Source: Fistulifera solaris
Lineage: Eukaryota > Bacillariophyta > Bacillariophyceae > Naviculales > Stauroneidaceae
Assembly (NCBI GenBank): GCA_030295235.1
Contig: AP026128.1
Location: forward strand, 1,240,001-1,304,000
DNA length: 64,000 nt
Direction: 5' to 3'
Positions 54,392-64,000 of this stretch are shown here, in pieces. The notes under the pieces were generated by a model. It had not been told where the DNA came from. It did not search any database and saw only the letters and a list, made by a program, of their open reading frames with translations. Made by a program: the position numbers and the translations under genes. Each line of letters begins with the position of its first letter. Positions within the stretch are counted from its first letter, which is position 1.

Positions 54392-55261
54392 TCAAATGAC
54401 ATACGTGCAAGCATAACAGGACACACCTCCGGAACCATCCGCGCTGGCTGGAGTCCCGACACCAACTTTTGATGATACACCTGGTGATGTATTGGTTGGA
54501 CAAAGGGGCGCTACGGTAGATTGGGATTGAGTATTATCAAAGTAGATCTCGCAATAGCCCCATGTTGTGCTCGCCCAACCCACCGCTTTGCTTGTTGTGG
54601 CAGCTGCTTCACACTCGATTGCCGAAAGATTGCCGAAACAGTAATCATATTTGGCCCCGCTTGCACTGAGACAATATCCAGGTTCCTCGATTTGTGTATT
54701 GCATTTCTTTGGTACCTTCTGACAAGTGTAACAGTAGACACCGAGATTTCCATCACCTTCTCTAGGGAATCCAGTTCCAGTATTCAATCCATCGTTCGGA
54801 GCAAATTTAGGAGGACATAAGGAAGCTGGTTGGTTTTTGGAATCTTTCTCGTCAAAATATATTTCACAATATCCCTCCGCATTTCTAGACCATCCGACTG
54901 CGGCTTTACTTGCTTCCGCTAGTTCTCGACATTGGCGTTCTGTTGCAGTACCATAACAATAATCAAACTCTTTGCTAGATCCGTCTCGGCAGTATCCTTG
55001 CACATTGGACAACCTTATTTTACAATCTTTCGCTTCATTGTCTTTATTGACGGGTGGGTCTCCATTGGATCGGGAGGGAACTGAACATGTTACTTGCAGA
55101 TGGCGCTCAAACAATCCAGTGGATATTACCGCTGGCGTCCATAAGACTGTCGAATATAAACAAAGTGAGAAGTGGGGGTAAGTTAAGTGTACATCTGCAA
55201 TGAAAGCATTAAAATCAACTCACGGAAGCTAGACAAGCAACAAATGCCATTCGTTCTCATG
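54392..55261 (-). CDS. secreted cysteine-rich protein with two tandem domains
   Basis: Exon 1 is 55225-55261 and exon 2 is 54392-55146, with a 78-nt intron (GTGAGT...GACAG). The splice creates a signal peptide (MRTNGICCLSSFLLWTPAVI). The product is 264 aa with two repeats of about 100 residues. Repeat 1: GYCRDGSSKEFDYCYGTATE ... GWSRNAEGYCEIYFDEKDSK ... CPPKFAPNDG ... GVYCYTCQKV. Repeat 2: GYCLSASGAKYDYCFGNLSA ... GWASTTWGYCEIYFDNTQSQ ... CPTNTSPGV ... GVSCYACTYV. Each has seven Cys in matching positions and a shared Y-C-E-I-Y-F-D block, so they arose by internal duplication. No named family was recognised. Likely extracellular or wall-associated. Confidence 0.7.
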
Positions 55262-55985
55262 ATAGTATGCTGGGTTGCGTAGAAGCGGGGCAATGAAAGG
55301 ATCAAATAAATGGGGGTACAAGTAGCTGTTACTGGTTGACAAAATCGCGAGGCCAGGCCGCAATTCAGACGAAATAATGGTTGTTCACTTTTTCAGGTGT
55401 CAAGTGTCAAGTCCGTCTGTGTCCATCTCCCAAGAGCCACGAGCCACGAGCCACGAGAGCAGAAATTGAAAGTTGAGACGTTGAAATCTTGGAATGGAAA
55501 ATTCATCGGCGAAGTAATGACATAGGGCATAAGGATCTTAGTTGAATCGTCTAAGTACAAGTAGTATACGGGCATAATAGGGCATAGGCCCAATAAACTT
55601 TTCACGACCAAAAATGAGACGAAGGACAAATGACAAAGGGTAAAGTACAAAGTGTGTGTGGATTGTGGTCTGCGGTACAGTAGTCTGTAGTTTCAATAAT
55701 TATTACGGAGCCTTCGAAGGTTTTCGTTTGCTAGGGCGAGTAGCGAGCCTCGACTAAACTCTTGTTAGACTGAAGAGACAATAAATGTGTCTTTTAAAGC
55801 TTTGCTTCCCGCCAATTACCAAGGGGACGAGTGCACGCCTAAGCGAAAATAAGTCCTCGCGATGTTCGCGTTAGCAAACTCCCACGCTGTGCACAAAGCT
55901 TAGTCTCAATTATTAGCTACAGTAGTATTCACAAGAAATATGCCGGTTTCCAAACAACACTTAATGAATTAGCTCGCAAACCCAT
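55262..55985. other. intergenic with 9-bp tandem and stuttering repeats
   Basis: 724 nt without a gene. GAGCCACGA is repeated three times at about 55436-55462. Nearby, AGGTGTCAAGTGTCAAGTCC and GACAAATGACAAAGGGTAAAGTACAAAGTG show the same stuttering style as 36.98-37.12 kb. Confidence 0.45.
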
Positions 55986-57137
55986 TCAAACCCAGTTTCG
56001 GGGGTTCTTGCATGCATCGAGAAAGTCGGCTTCCGGTGATCCTGGTTCCGGATGATGATCATACTCCCATCGAGCAGTCTCCGGAAGGCTCATTAAAATA
56101 CTTTCCGTGCGACCACCAGTCTTGAGTCCAAAAATAGTCCCACGATCGTAAACGAGATTGAACTCAGCGTATCGTCCTCGACGTAGTAATTGCCATCGTT
56201 TCTGCTCATCTGTAAACTCGTCATTCTTGTGCTTTTCAATGATAGGTCCGTAGGCAGCGACAACATTGTTGACAGCGTCCTTGCAAAACTCAAAGATTTC
56301 TTCCGGGTCGCGGTCATTCAGATCATCAAAGAAGATACCACCAAGGCCGCGGCGTTCCCCTCGATGCGGAATGAGAAAATATTCGTCCGCCCACTTTTTG
56401 AACTTAGGATAGTATTCAGGGTCATGTCGATCGCAGACTTCCTTCAAGGTGCCATGGAAGTGTTTCATATCGTCAACATCAATGTAGCTCGGCGTGATAT
56501 CGGTCCCACCACCAAACCACCAATTGTCGCTGGTTTGAAAGATACGATAATTGAAATGCATCGTCGGGCAGTGAGGGTTGCGTGGGTGCATGACGCAGCT
56601 CAAGCCACAGGCCGCAAACGGCACCTTATCCCCTTTACCCGCCGGATTGCCTCGTTCCGTCGCCGCTTGCAGTGCCGCCTGCGGCATCGTACCATGTACG
56701 ACACTAAGATTCACACCCGCCTTCTCCCAGACCTTCCCGTCTTTCAAAACCATACTCTTGCCGCCGCCCCCTGTTTCTCGTTCCCACGTGTCTTCCTGAA
56801 AGGTGGCGCCGCCATCAATTTCGGCAATGGCCTTGGTAATGTCGAGTTGCGCTTGGCGCAACATGACTTCCATCTTTTGATCATGTCGCGGTTGCCACTT
56901 TCAAAGTCTTCAATCAACCAACGAGGTTGCTGATCCTATCGGAAGTAAAAGAAAACTGTGAGAAGGGAATGGAAAGTAAAAATTGGTTAACGAGATTGTG
57001 CTTACCGTCAGTGTATTCGCAACCGTGTCTTCGGATGTGACTCTGACCGCAGGAAGGATGAGCCGACTTTGATGCTGCTTGGGAGCAAAAGCTTGAGCCG
57101 TCACCACAAGGCTTGCAAACGCTGTGATCAATTTCAT
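55986..57137 (-). CDS. CPOX: coproporphyrinogen III oxidase, oxygen-dependent, plastid
   Basis: Exon 1 is 57006-57137 and exon 2 is 55986-56935, with a 70-nt intron (GTAAGC...ATAG). Exon 1 encodes [25 protein letters not shown], an exemplary plastid signal. Exon 2 opens [20 protein letters not shown]; one missing A in the A4 run (TTTT on plus, 56875-56878) connects it to [17 protein letters not shown]. The enzyme body is complete: [44 protein letters not shown] with the conserved His/Asp environment, [39 protein letters not shown] and [12 protein letters not shown]. It converts coproporphyrinogen III to protoporphyrinogen IX for heme and chlorophyll. The product is about 360 aa. Confidence 0.95.
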
Positions 57138-57780
57138 AGTAACAATAGAAGTTGTCAATATTCCTGGGTTACAATCGTAGCTTTACTCAGCACTCCGCTC
57201 GACGAAAGCGGGAGAATAAAAAATGAGACTTTGGAAGGGTTCATTTGCATGAAAAGAAAATGCCGATGCAAGCTTTTGAATCCGAATTGTTGAAGGGGTA
57301 TCTTCTTGGAAACAAGGAGAAGCAACAAAGCTTCAAATGCGAACTCATTTTTGTGGATGCAATGAATAAAGTGTCGGCGGCCTAAAATGCGAACGCAATA
57401 CGCATGCTGCAAAATACGTGATAATGAAGTTTTGCGAAAAAGCAGTTCACCGCGTTCACCCCGCGCTGCGTGAAAGTCCTGTAGCCATTTCGAGAAAATT
57501 CCAGGTTCCGGATGCCCTGGAACGAACTCGATTTATTTTCATTCGCGGTCGTGGTCATTGTACTTCAGTCGCTATACAAAGTTAAATGACTCAAACATAC
57601 ACTCCGAGGAAAGACTTCTCGGAAAGATTTCGGTTGGGCTTCGAAATTTGACCCAATCAAATATCACAAGCTGGCAAGACTGACGAATGGGACTGGGGAC
57701 TGAAAAAGCAGCTGTGCCCCGACACGCGACTGTGAATCAAAGAGTAGACGTATGTTCTTTGAACGAAAATAAGCGGCCTT
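57138..57780. other. intergenic between divergent CPOX and GH81 genes, with one palindrome
   Basis: 643 nt that must hold both promoters. TTCCAGG...CCTGGAA (57499-57522, 10-nt loop) resembles the CCAGA palindromes only in part. No gene is seen. Confidence 0.35.
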
Positions 57781-60700
57781 ATGCGAAACGCCGATGCTCG
57801 ATGCTTGCCCTCGGTGGACGAAAAACCGGCACATAACGAAAAACTTCGGCATATTCTCTCTTTTACACGATCTGAAAAGCCAACAAGAAGGCAAATGTCT
57901 AAGTTTCTCCATTCCCAATCATCCGATGAGAAGCAAATAGCTGAAACAGAACTGACTTTCTTGACGTTATCGGCTGCTCACAATATGGAAGACAGATCAA
58001 ACGATACTTCTTTTCCCAGCGAACCAACGCTCACTTTATCTTCCACAATGTCTCCATTAAAAGTCAACCAACGAAGTTCTTGTCGAAAGAGACCGAGAAC
58101 GTTATTACTCGTAGGCGGCGGAGGTCTGTGTCTGTCGATATTGGTTGCTGGCTTACTTGTCTTGACATTGACACGAGCGAGTGACCCGCATACACAGGCA
58201 TTACCCAGCACGCTCGATTCTCGAACATTCCCTCTTGCTTCTTCGTCGTCGTCCGTCTATCACTTCAATCCGACGGATCACATTTCTCTTCTATCACACA
58301 CCACGAATCGACCACCTAATGTTCTAACATCATCGGGTGACGCGCCTTATCCGACGAGTGCTTGGTATCAAAATGTATTGCTGTTGCCGGACGACGCCGT
58401 CGCCCCGACCAGTTTGGAGCACGCGTACGCGATTCCTTACGTCGTTGATGCCGCTGGACCGATTCCCGGAATTCGAGCTTCATTCCGTCGCTCTGCAAGG
58501 CGACGAAAAGAATATTTATGCCAATTATGCGACAGCACATAGTGTCACAATGGGCAGTACATCGACGAGTGACATGAATGCACGATACCAGATCAAACAA
58601 ACCACGTCGCTGGGCGTGACACTGGAATGGACCTCCAACACAAACACTGACAATAGCATGCAAAGTCCGATTGTGCGCGGCATGCCCTACGCAACCATGA
58701 TTTATGCTGGTAACACGATACCTATGATTGCTACGGAGATTGCCATTACGTCGATTCGAGTTGACCAAAGTGATGCGTCTGTTGCGTTGGAATGTGGCAC
58801 GGCTGCTCCCTCTTTTCAGTACAAAATGAATTGGAAATATACCTAGAGGCCAGTGACGCGGCGTGGCTTATTTTTCCTTCCGATGCGGTGACAGTGAAAT
58901 GCGCAGCCGACATGCGTCTCGAATTCACCACCAATTCTCCGTCATCCCCATTCATTCTGAGGTTGGCATTATCACAAGAAGATCCATCCTCTTCTTTCAA
59001 TGATCACCTCCGTCGTCATTCGAACTGGTATCCTGGATCGCAAACTGCTGTTTCGACACGACGTTCATCGGACAGTACCGTGGAAATACAGTTTGAGTGG
59101 GATGCGCAAAGTATGCGTTCGACGAATGCCTATGGCGAAACAACAACCGCGGATGATTTGATTGTCATGGCACTTCCACATCACCAACAATACACTTCAC
59201 TACAGCAACAAGGTAGTTCTAGTTCTCTTTGCTCACCCTCCTTGTTGGGTAAGACGTGTTTTCAATCAGGTTCCAGTTGGACACTGACCGAAACAATACC
59301 ACACGTCGGTTGGCGTGCGCCACGAAGTCCATCGGCAGACGCACTGGCCGCATTGGGCCGGGCACTGCAAACGGATCTGGAATATCAAGTTTTCGAACTG
59401 TTCCGAAAGGGCGGTGGAGATACTTACTTTTCTGGGAAGCAGCTGGCAAAACTGGGACGTATTTGCCTTGTAGCGGAAGAATGGTTGGAGCTGTGCGATG
59501 ACGGTGTCATTGATTGCGAAGAAGGCCCAACAAATGCAGAACTCGACAATTCAGTTCAAGAACTGAAACAATCGGTCGAAATTTGGTTTAATGGGACTGG
59601 TCTGACACCGTTTGTGTATGATGGAGCATGGGGAGGTGTGGTCAGTTGTGGATGTCTGTTTGATGGAGGAGCTGGTTGTACCAACACATATCCCAATTGC
59701 CCCGCGCTCACTGATCCTTTATTGAATTTTGGCAACGGAATGTACAATGACCAACACTTTCACTACGGATATTTCATTTATGCAGCCTCAATCGTCGCAC
59801 ATTTCGATCCGTCATGGGGCCGCCAATATTACGACAAAACATTGTTGCTGATAAAATCGATTGCAAATGATGATCCGACAGATCCTTATTTTACCACTTT
59901 TCGACACAAGGATTGGTATTTTGGAAGCTCCTGGGCTAGTGGAATGAACCAGCCCCGTTTCTTCGCGGTCGTAACCAAGAATCGTCGAGCGAGGCGATTG
60001 CGGCATATGAAGCAGTCGCGTTGTATGGACGCACTCTTGCCGCAGCATGGTTGGAGGTCAACGATCAAGAAAAAGCACAATTTGCAGAAAGCGTAGAAAC
60101 AACTGGATTGTCTATGCTTACGACGGAAATTCGGTCAACCCAACGGTATTGGCACATTCATTCCGGTCAAAACGTTCGAATATATCCAGACTCTTACAAG
60201 CAGAATGTGGTTGGAATTGTTTGGCAACTGATGCTTGTCTTTAGTACGTGGTTTGGATCCAACACGGAATATATTTATGGTATACAGCTGTTGCCATTGA
60301 CCCCTATTGCAGAAACGAGGGATCAAAGGGGATGGCTGGAAACCATTTATCCAATTTATGCGAAAGCGTGCGCAAATGTCGTTTGTTCGACATCAGGTTG
60401 GAAGGTTTTGCAAATCGCGACACTCGCCTCGATCGGCTATCAGCAAAAAGCCATTCAAGAAGCTTCAAGACTTCCGCCAACTGCGTTCACGGATGCTGCC
60501 GGAGGCGGGCATTCTCTTTCGAATACAATCTGGTACATTGCGACGAGGCCAAAAATAGACGACCCTGTTGTCTTTGACGATATTCCCAGCTCCGATGCGA
60601 CTTTAAACTACTGCGACGCACCCTCCACGTGCACAGATTCTGTGCTCGATAACCTGGCAGACGGAATTACTTGTCGTTCACGAATCATATGGTTGATCGG

Positions 60701-61574
60701 TCAAGGGTCTTCCGTTACGCAAGCATGCGCCCAAGTGGCTGGTTCCGAATTTCCCAACGAGTGCGGCCCATGCCATCCGTCCACCGCGCCAACTCCAGCT
60801 GTTTCGATTACAAACTCTACGGGCTGCCCGCAATGCAACACCGACATATGCGATGGGGATATGAATTCGTGTCCAGTCGACCAGAGCGCACCTTTTCTTT
60901 GTACAATGGGACCCAATCTTCGTGGATGCAATGCTAGCCCCTGGCCTATCGACCAGCATTGTCTCGCATGCTGCGACCTTAGTCTTTGCGGAGGCTCATT
61001 TTCTCAACCAAGCGCTTCTTTACCAGTACCCGTACCAGCTCCGACACCGGTACTAACGCCTTCTTCACCTGCGGCGCCAAGTGCAGCTGCATCTTGTCCG
61101 AGATGTAGTACCGAGGTATGCAACGGCGAAATGAATATGTGTCCGGCAGACCAAAGTGCACCCTTTCTATGCACGCTAGGACCGAATCTCCGTGGCTGCA
61201 ACGCCAAACCATGGCCTATTGATCAGCACTGTCTTCAATGTTGCGACCTTAGTCTATGTGGGGAACCAGCTCCTGCCGAACAACCAACGAACCCCGCTCC
61301 GACGCCTTTACCACCGTCTCCGACCAACGCATCCTTCAACCCACCGGACAACGCAAGTGAAAAAGGATGCTGTTCTCGAGACTTCAAAAGGTGCACGTCG
61401 ACATGCGGAGACACGAAGGCTACGTGCGAAGCTTGCAATCTGGTGTGGCTCCCCGAAGGTGCTCGCAACAACTGTCAGGGAAGAGCTCAACGCTGTAACG
61501 CGTGGGGCACTCAATGTTGCCCGGGACTTCAATGCGTCGGGTCTCGTTTGTTTCGACGATGTAGGGCAGTCTGA
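57781..61574 (+). CDS. GH81 endo-beta-1,3-glucanase with C-terminal Cys-rich modules
   Basis: The start is 57781 or the internal Met at 57895 (MSKFLHSQ). A TM anchor at about 58090-58170 (VGGGGLCLSILVAGLLVLTL) predicts a secreted or type II form. GH81 landmarks: PYPTSAWYQNVLLLP, AYAIPYVVDAAGP, the catalytic-Asp block YNDQHFHYGYFIYAASIVAH, DWYFGSSWASGM, and the catalytic-Glu block GRNQESSSEAIAAYEAVALY. Three breaks interrupt the frame: TT 58479-58480 (one T too many), T4 58813-58816, and C4 59953-59956 (one C missing). After the catalytic domain come two modules of about 57 aa that are nearly the same (CPVDQSAPFLCTMGPNLRGC; CPADQSAPFLCTLGPNLRGC), then a third, different Cys-rich domain (CSRDFKRCTSTCGDTKATC). 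The modules may bind glucan. Probable substrates are chrysolaminarin or callose. Confidence 0.85.
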
Positions 61575-61977
61575 ATGTTTCAATCCGTGAGGTTGCAAAA
61601 ATGAATAACGATCTCTTTAGAGAGAGAGAGAGAAACTAGATTACCCGTGTTCCATGTTTTACCATAGCGCAGTCAAAATGAATTGCGACTTTTTCACGAC
61701 TCAGCCAGTACTAGAAAAATCACTATAGCTATGCTAGTAGGCCGTTTCGCATAATGTACAGTAAGCTTACGTATCAAGAATTTTATTTATGGACACGGAG
61801 ACATAATAATTGGCACAGACAAGCGAATACATAATAATGAAGTGGACGAAGATATAGCCGCGAAGACCGCGAAAACGATGAGCGCAAAATTCAGCGCAAA
61901 TATCATTCGAAACCAAACTCGTCACACCTTTTGGTTTCATCGAGCATTACGAGGCTTCACCGTCGACAAAGGAAGAC
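61575..61977. other. intergenic with AG dinucleotide run
   Basis: 403 nt. A short AG microsatellite lies at 61619-61634. The frame at 61842-62126 overlaps the real start at 61978 in another phase and is not counted. Confidence 0.35.
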
Positions 61978-64000
61978 ATGAAGCTAGGGCCGTACCTGAT
62001 CATATCCTTATTATTAATGTTGTCATGCAGTGCGACCGAACATCTGCGATCGAAGAAAAGAACGTCGGAAAAGGCTGTAAGGAGAAAACTCTCATCTCAT
62101 CCATCGTCGGTCGAAGAGGCAAATAATGGTTTCATAGATCGAAAAATCACTTTAATCAAAAACTGGATTGCGAATCGTGAGCGGGCTGCTGTGAGGTCAC
62201 AAACTGACAGCTCACTTCACGATATCAATGCCGGCTTGTTTGTATTCGCAAATCCTGAATTCTTCGACACGGCGGATTTTGCTGGATTGGGTGGATTACC
62301 CATTGAATCTTCTTTCGAAGCACAAAAGAACGCTTTTCTTACAAATAGCTCCGAATTTATGAGCTCTATTGAGATCTTCGAAACCATAGGTACTGACTTT
62401 GGTAACTATAATACACCTGGACTAGGAAAGTACGGACCCGATGGCGTAACCAAAACGTTTGGAGGAGACTGGGATTTTGTCCTTACCTTTCTGTCTCCAA
62501 TACTTTACCACTTCATTGACAGGACGGATGTTCTGACCACTGATATGCGTTGGGCTTTACTTCGACAGGGCACCGTCGATGGTGATGTTCCGTATTCAGG
62601 AAACTCGCTTGCTTACCTCGAAGCCAATTTGTTCTTCTTCCGATTCAAACCTCTTCTCAATGTTCGCGCCAGAATGATAGAAACCGAAAATCATATTTTG
62701 CAAATCTACACATGGAAGTATTTGATCAACAATTACGTCCGTTACATCGCCCTACTCGATCCTTCGGATGAGCGCTACGATCCACGGGTCGCTCAATTGT
62801 ACGCCAATAATCCGGATCAATACAACAACAGTCCCGAGCTGGTGGATTTGATGCTACAGATGACTGGTATCATATTATACAGAGACTTGTTTGAGACGAA
62901 CTCTAAGCCCTATGAAGCCTACTCGGTTTTACCTTTGCTGATATTGTACTCATACGTCGACAAGTTGTTCCCCGAAGACGAAAACAACCAGAAGATAAAA
63001 ACAGCCACTCAAAACGCGCTCGATTATCTGGCAGCGAAGTTCACCTTTCAAACGTTTGAAGGTAAACGAGTTGCCCCGATGCGACGGAACTGGAGTGCTC
63101 GAAAGATATTGGGTTTCTATGAAAACGATCACATACCGACAATGTTCGCAGTCCTTTCGGGTGTCAATTTCTTCCCAATGCCATCAGAGATTTTTTATCA
63201 TCGTCGAGAAGGTGTGACGATGCAGACAGCTCTGCTGGACTATAGACTGCCTGCAGAGATCCTCGATTACATGGTCGACCGCCACGACGGATTCTGGGCA
63301 AGAATGCAGTCAAGTTATTATTCGGACCACTTTCATATATCATATGATGTCAGCCTTTTCGCGAACAAACCACCTCCAGTTCCGGATCCTAGTCCAGCGA
63401 CTTTTTTCCAAAACGATGGCAGTATCTATAGGTCTGGCATCTTCCGACCACTCCCACAGGTCTATTTTGGGACCGACGACTTTCTGAACTCCGCGGGCGG
63501 TTGTGGCCAAGATTTCTTCGAATTCGAAGCCCCGCTTCGATTTCTTCCGATTGAAATACAAAAAATATCTGACTTGCGTACCATTGCCAAGCCCAACGTG
63601 CTGCTGAACAGAGGTGATTACCGATTCTACGACGATAATGTGACCCAACTGGAAGAGGATTATCTTGTCATGCGTGGCGAAGTGGATCCTTCGATGAGCA
63701 AGAACCTAAACACGTACAAAAGCTTCACCTTTGGGTATTTGAGAGGGAGCCGCGGATCCGATAAGTATAAAGAGTGGCCCATGACCGTACCTCGCGACTG
63801 GGAAAGTTCCTTGGCTCATTCCTTTTCCATCAACCGCGCAAACTTCCGCATCTATGACTTTACAAATTCAACCGAAACCCATCCCATGTCTGGCTATTAT
63901 TTGATTACCGCAAAGGTCAGTAAACTGCCGATCGGACGCGACCTTCGCACCGTGGCACGGGGCTTTTGGGAAATTGTTCCTGCGCGCATGTATGTTTCAG
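61978..64000 (+). CDS. large secreted protein of unknown function, 3' end outside window
   Basis: ATG at 61978 opens a frame that has no stop to base 64000 (674 codons), so the gene runs past the window. The signal peptide is MKLGPYLIISLLLMLSCSAT. The mature part is rich in aromatic residues and short helices: FVFANPEFFDTADFAGLGGL, RWALLRQGTVDGDVPYSGNS, RMIETENHILQIYTWKYLIN, NWSARKILGFYENDHIPTMF and SAGGCGQDFFEFEAPLRFLP. The phrase E-T-E-N-H and the repeated helical-aromatic pattern recall alpha/alpha-toroid polysaccharide-acting proteins, but I recognise no catalytic motif. It is a neighbour of the GH81 gene on the same strand, so a shared role in extracellular glycan use is possible and unproven. 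Confidence 0.75.
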   Translation, partial: MKLGPYLIISLLLMLSCSATEHLRSKKRTSEKAVRRKLSSHPSSVEEANNGFIDRKITLIKNWIANRERAAVRSQTDSSLHDINAGLFVFANPEFFDTADFAGLGGLPIESSFEAQKNAFLTNSSEFMSSIEIFETIGTDFGNYNTPGLGKYGPDGVTKTFGGDWDFVLTFLSPILYHFIDRTDVLTTDMRWALLRQGTVDGDVPYSGNSLAYLEANLFFFRFKPLLNVRARMIETENHILQIYTWKYLINNYVRYIALLDPSDERYDPRVAQLYANNPDQYNNSPELVDLMLQMTGIILYRDLFETNSKPYEAYSVLPLLILYSYVDKLFPEDENNQKIKTATQNALDYLAAKFTFQTFEGKRVAPMRRNWSARKILGFYENDHIPTMFAVLSGVNFFPMPSEIFYHRREGVTMQTALLDYRLPAEILDYMVDRHDGFWARMQSSYYSDHFHISYDVSLFANKPPPVPDPSPATFFQNDGSIYRSGIFRPLPQVYFGTDDFLNSAGGCGQDFFEFEAPLRFLPIEIQKISDLRTIAKPNVLLNRGDYRFYDDNVTQLEEDYLVMRGEVDPSMSKNLNTYKSFTFGYLRGSRGSDKYKEWPMTVPRDWESSLAHSFSINRANFRIYDFTNSTETHPMSGYYLITAKVSKLPIGRDLRTVARGFWEIVPARMYVS

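Noticed and set aside
57781-61574. GH81 region as four separate genes
   Set aside because: The pieces are consecutive parts of one GH81 domain, and one-base changes join them.

Overview
The window is nuclear DNA of a photosynthetic stramenopile, most likely a diatom; I cannot name the species. The evidence is indirect but consistent. Several proteins begin with a signal peptide followed by the A-x-A-F/W motif used for import into red-derived complex plastids: FabD (TARAFVP), coproporphyrinogen oxidase (AQAFAP), a lumenal cyclophilin (IHAWSS), an EXECUTER-like protein (AVAWLS) and a one-TM protein (THAFVV). Genes are compact and about 2 kb apart. Most introns are GT-AG and 59-87 nt long. A GH81 beta-1,3-glucanase would suit an organism that stores chrysolaminarin. 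Most genes are universal eukaryotic housekeeping genes: GAS41/YEATS4, TAF5, VPS26, CSN7, PPIL4, ICMT, atlastin and TMEM131.

Layout. 0-7.2 kb: a TMEM131-like gene cut by the left edge. 7.4-12 kb: a small EF-hand-like gene, a 52-bp palindrome array, a TraB protein and a Q-rich protein. 12.7-15 kb: a MATE transporter and a 34-bp palindrome array. 15-25 kb: an EXECUTER-like gene, a plastid membrane protein, a YEATS protein, a GT23-like fucosyltransferase, a 220-bp tandem repeat, a lumenal cyclophilin, an unknown basic protein and a type II membrane protein. 25-34 kb: FabD, atlastin, ICMT, an N-myristoylated LRR protein and CSN7. 34-43 kb: an unknown 684-aa protein and a 1786-aa soluble-adenylyl-cyclase homologue. 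43-54 kb: PPIL4, TAF5, a phosphatase/GNAT-like protein, VPS26 and an unknown protein. 54-64 kb: a secreted Cys-rich protein, CPOX, a GH81 glucanase with Cys-rich modules, and a large secreted protein cut by the right edge.

Reading the frames together shows the main caveat. About ten conserved genes (TMEM131, MATE, YEATS4, PPIL4, TAF5, VPS26, CPOX, GH81 and two unknowns) are each broken by one to four single-base shifts, nearly all inside homopolymer runs. Changing one base restores family-consensus sequence across the break. I read these as consensus errors of a long-read assembly rather than pseudogenes, and I annotate whole genes across them.

The non-coding part is unusual. Two arrays of short palindromes with different periods (52 bp and 34 bp) share the core CCAGA-N-TCTGG, with solitary copies on both sides of PPIL4. 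Two other tandem repeats have units of about 200-225 bp. A third palindrome family (GACTG-N5-CAGTC) is scattered between genes. A perfect TGACGTCA cAMP-response-type site lies about 250 bp before both the adenylyl cyclase and the LRR gene.
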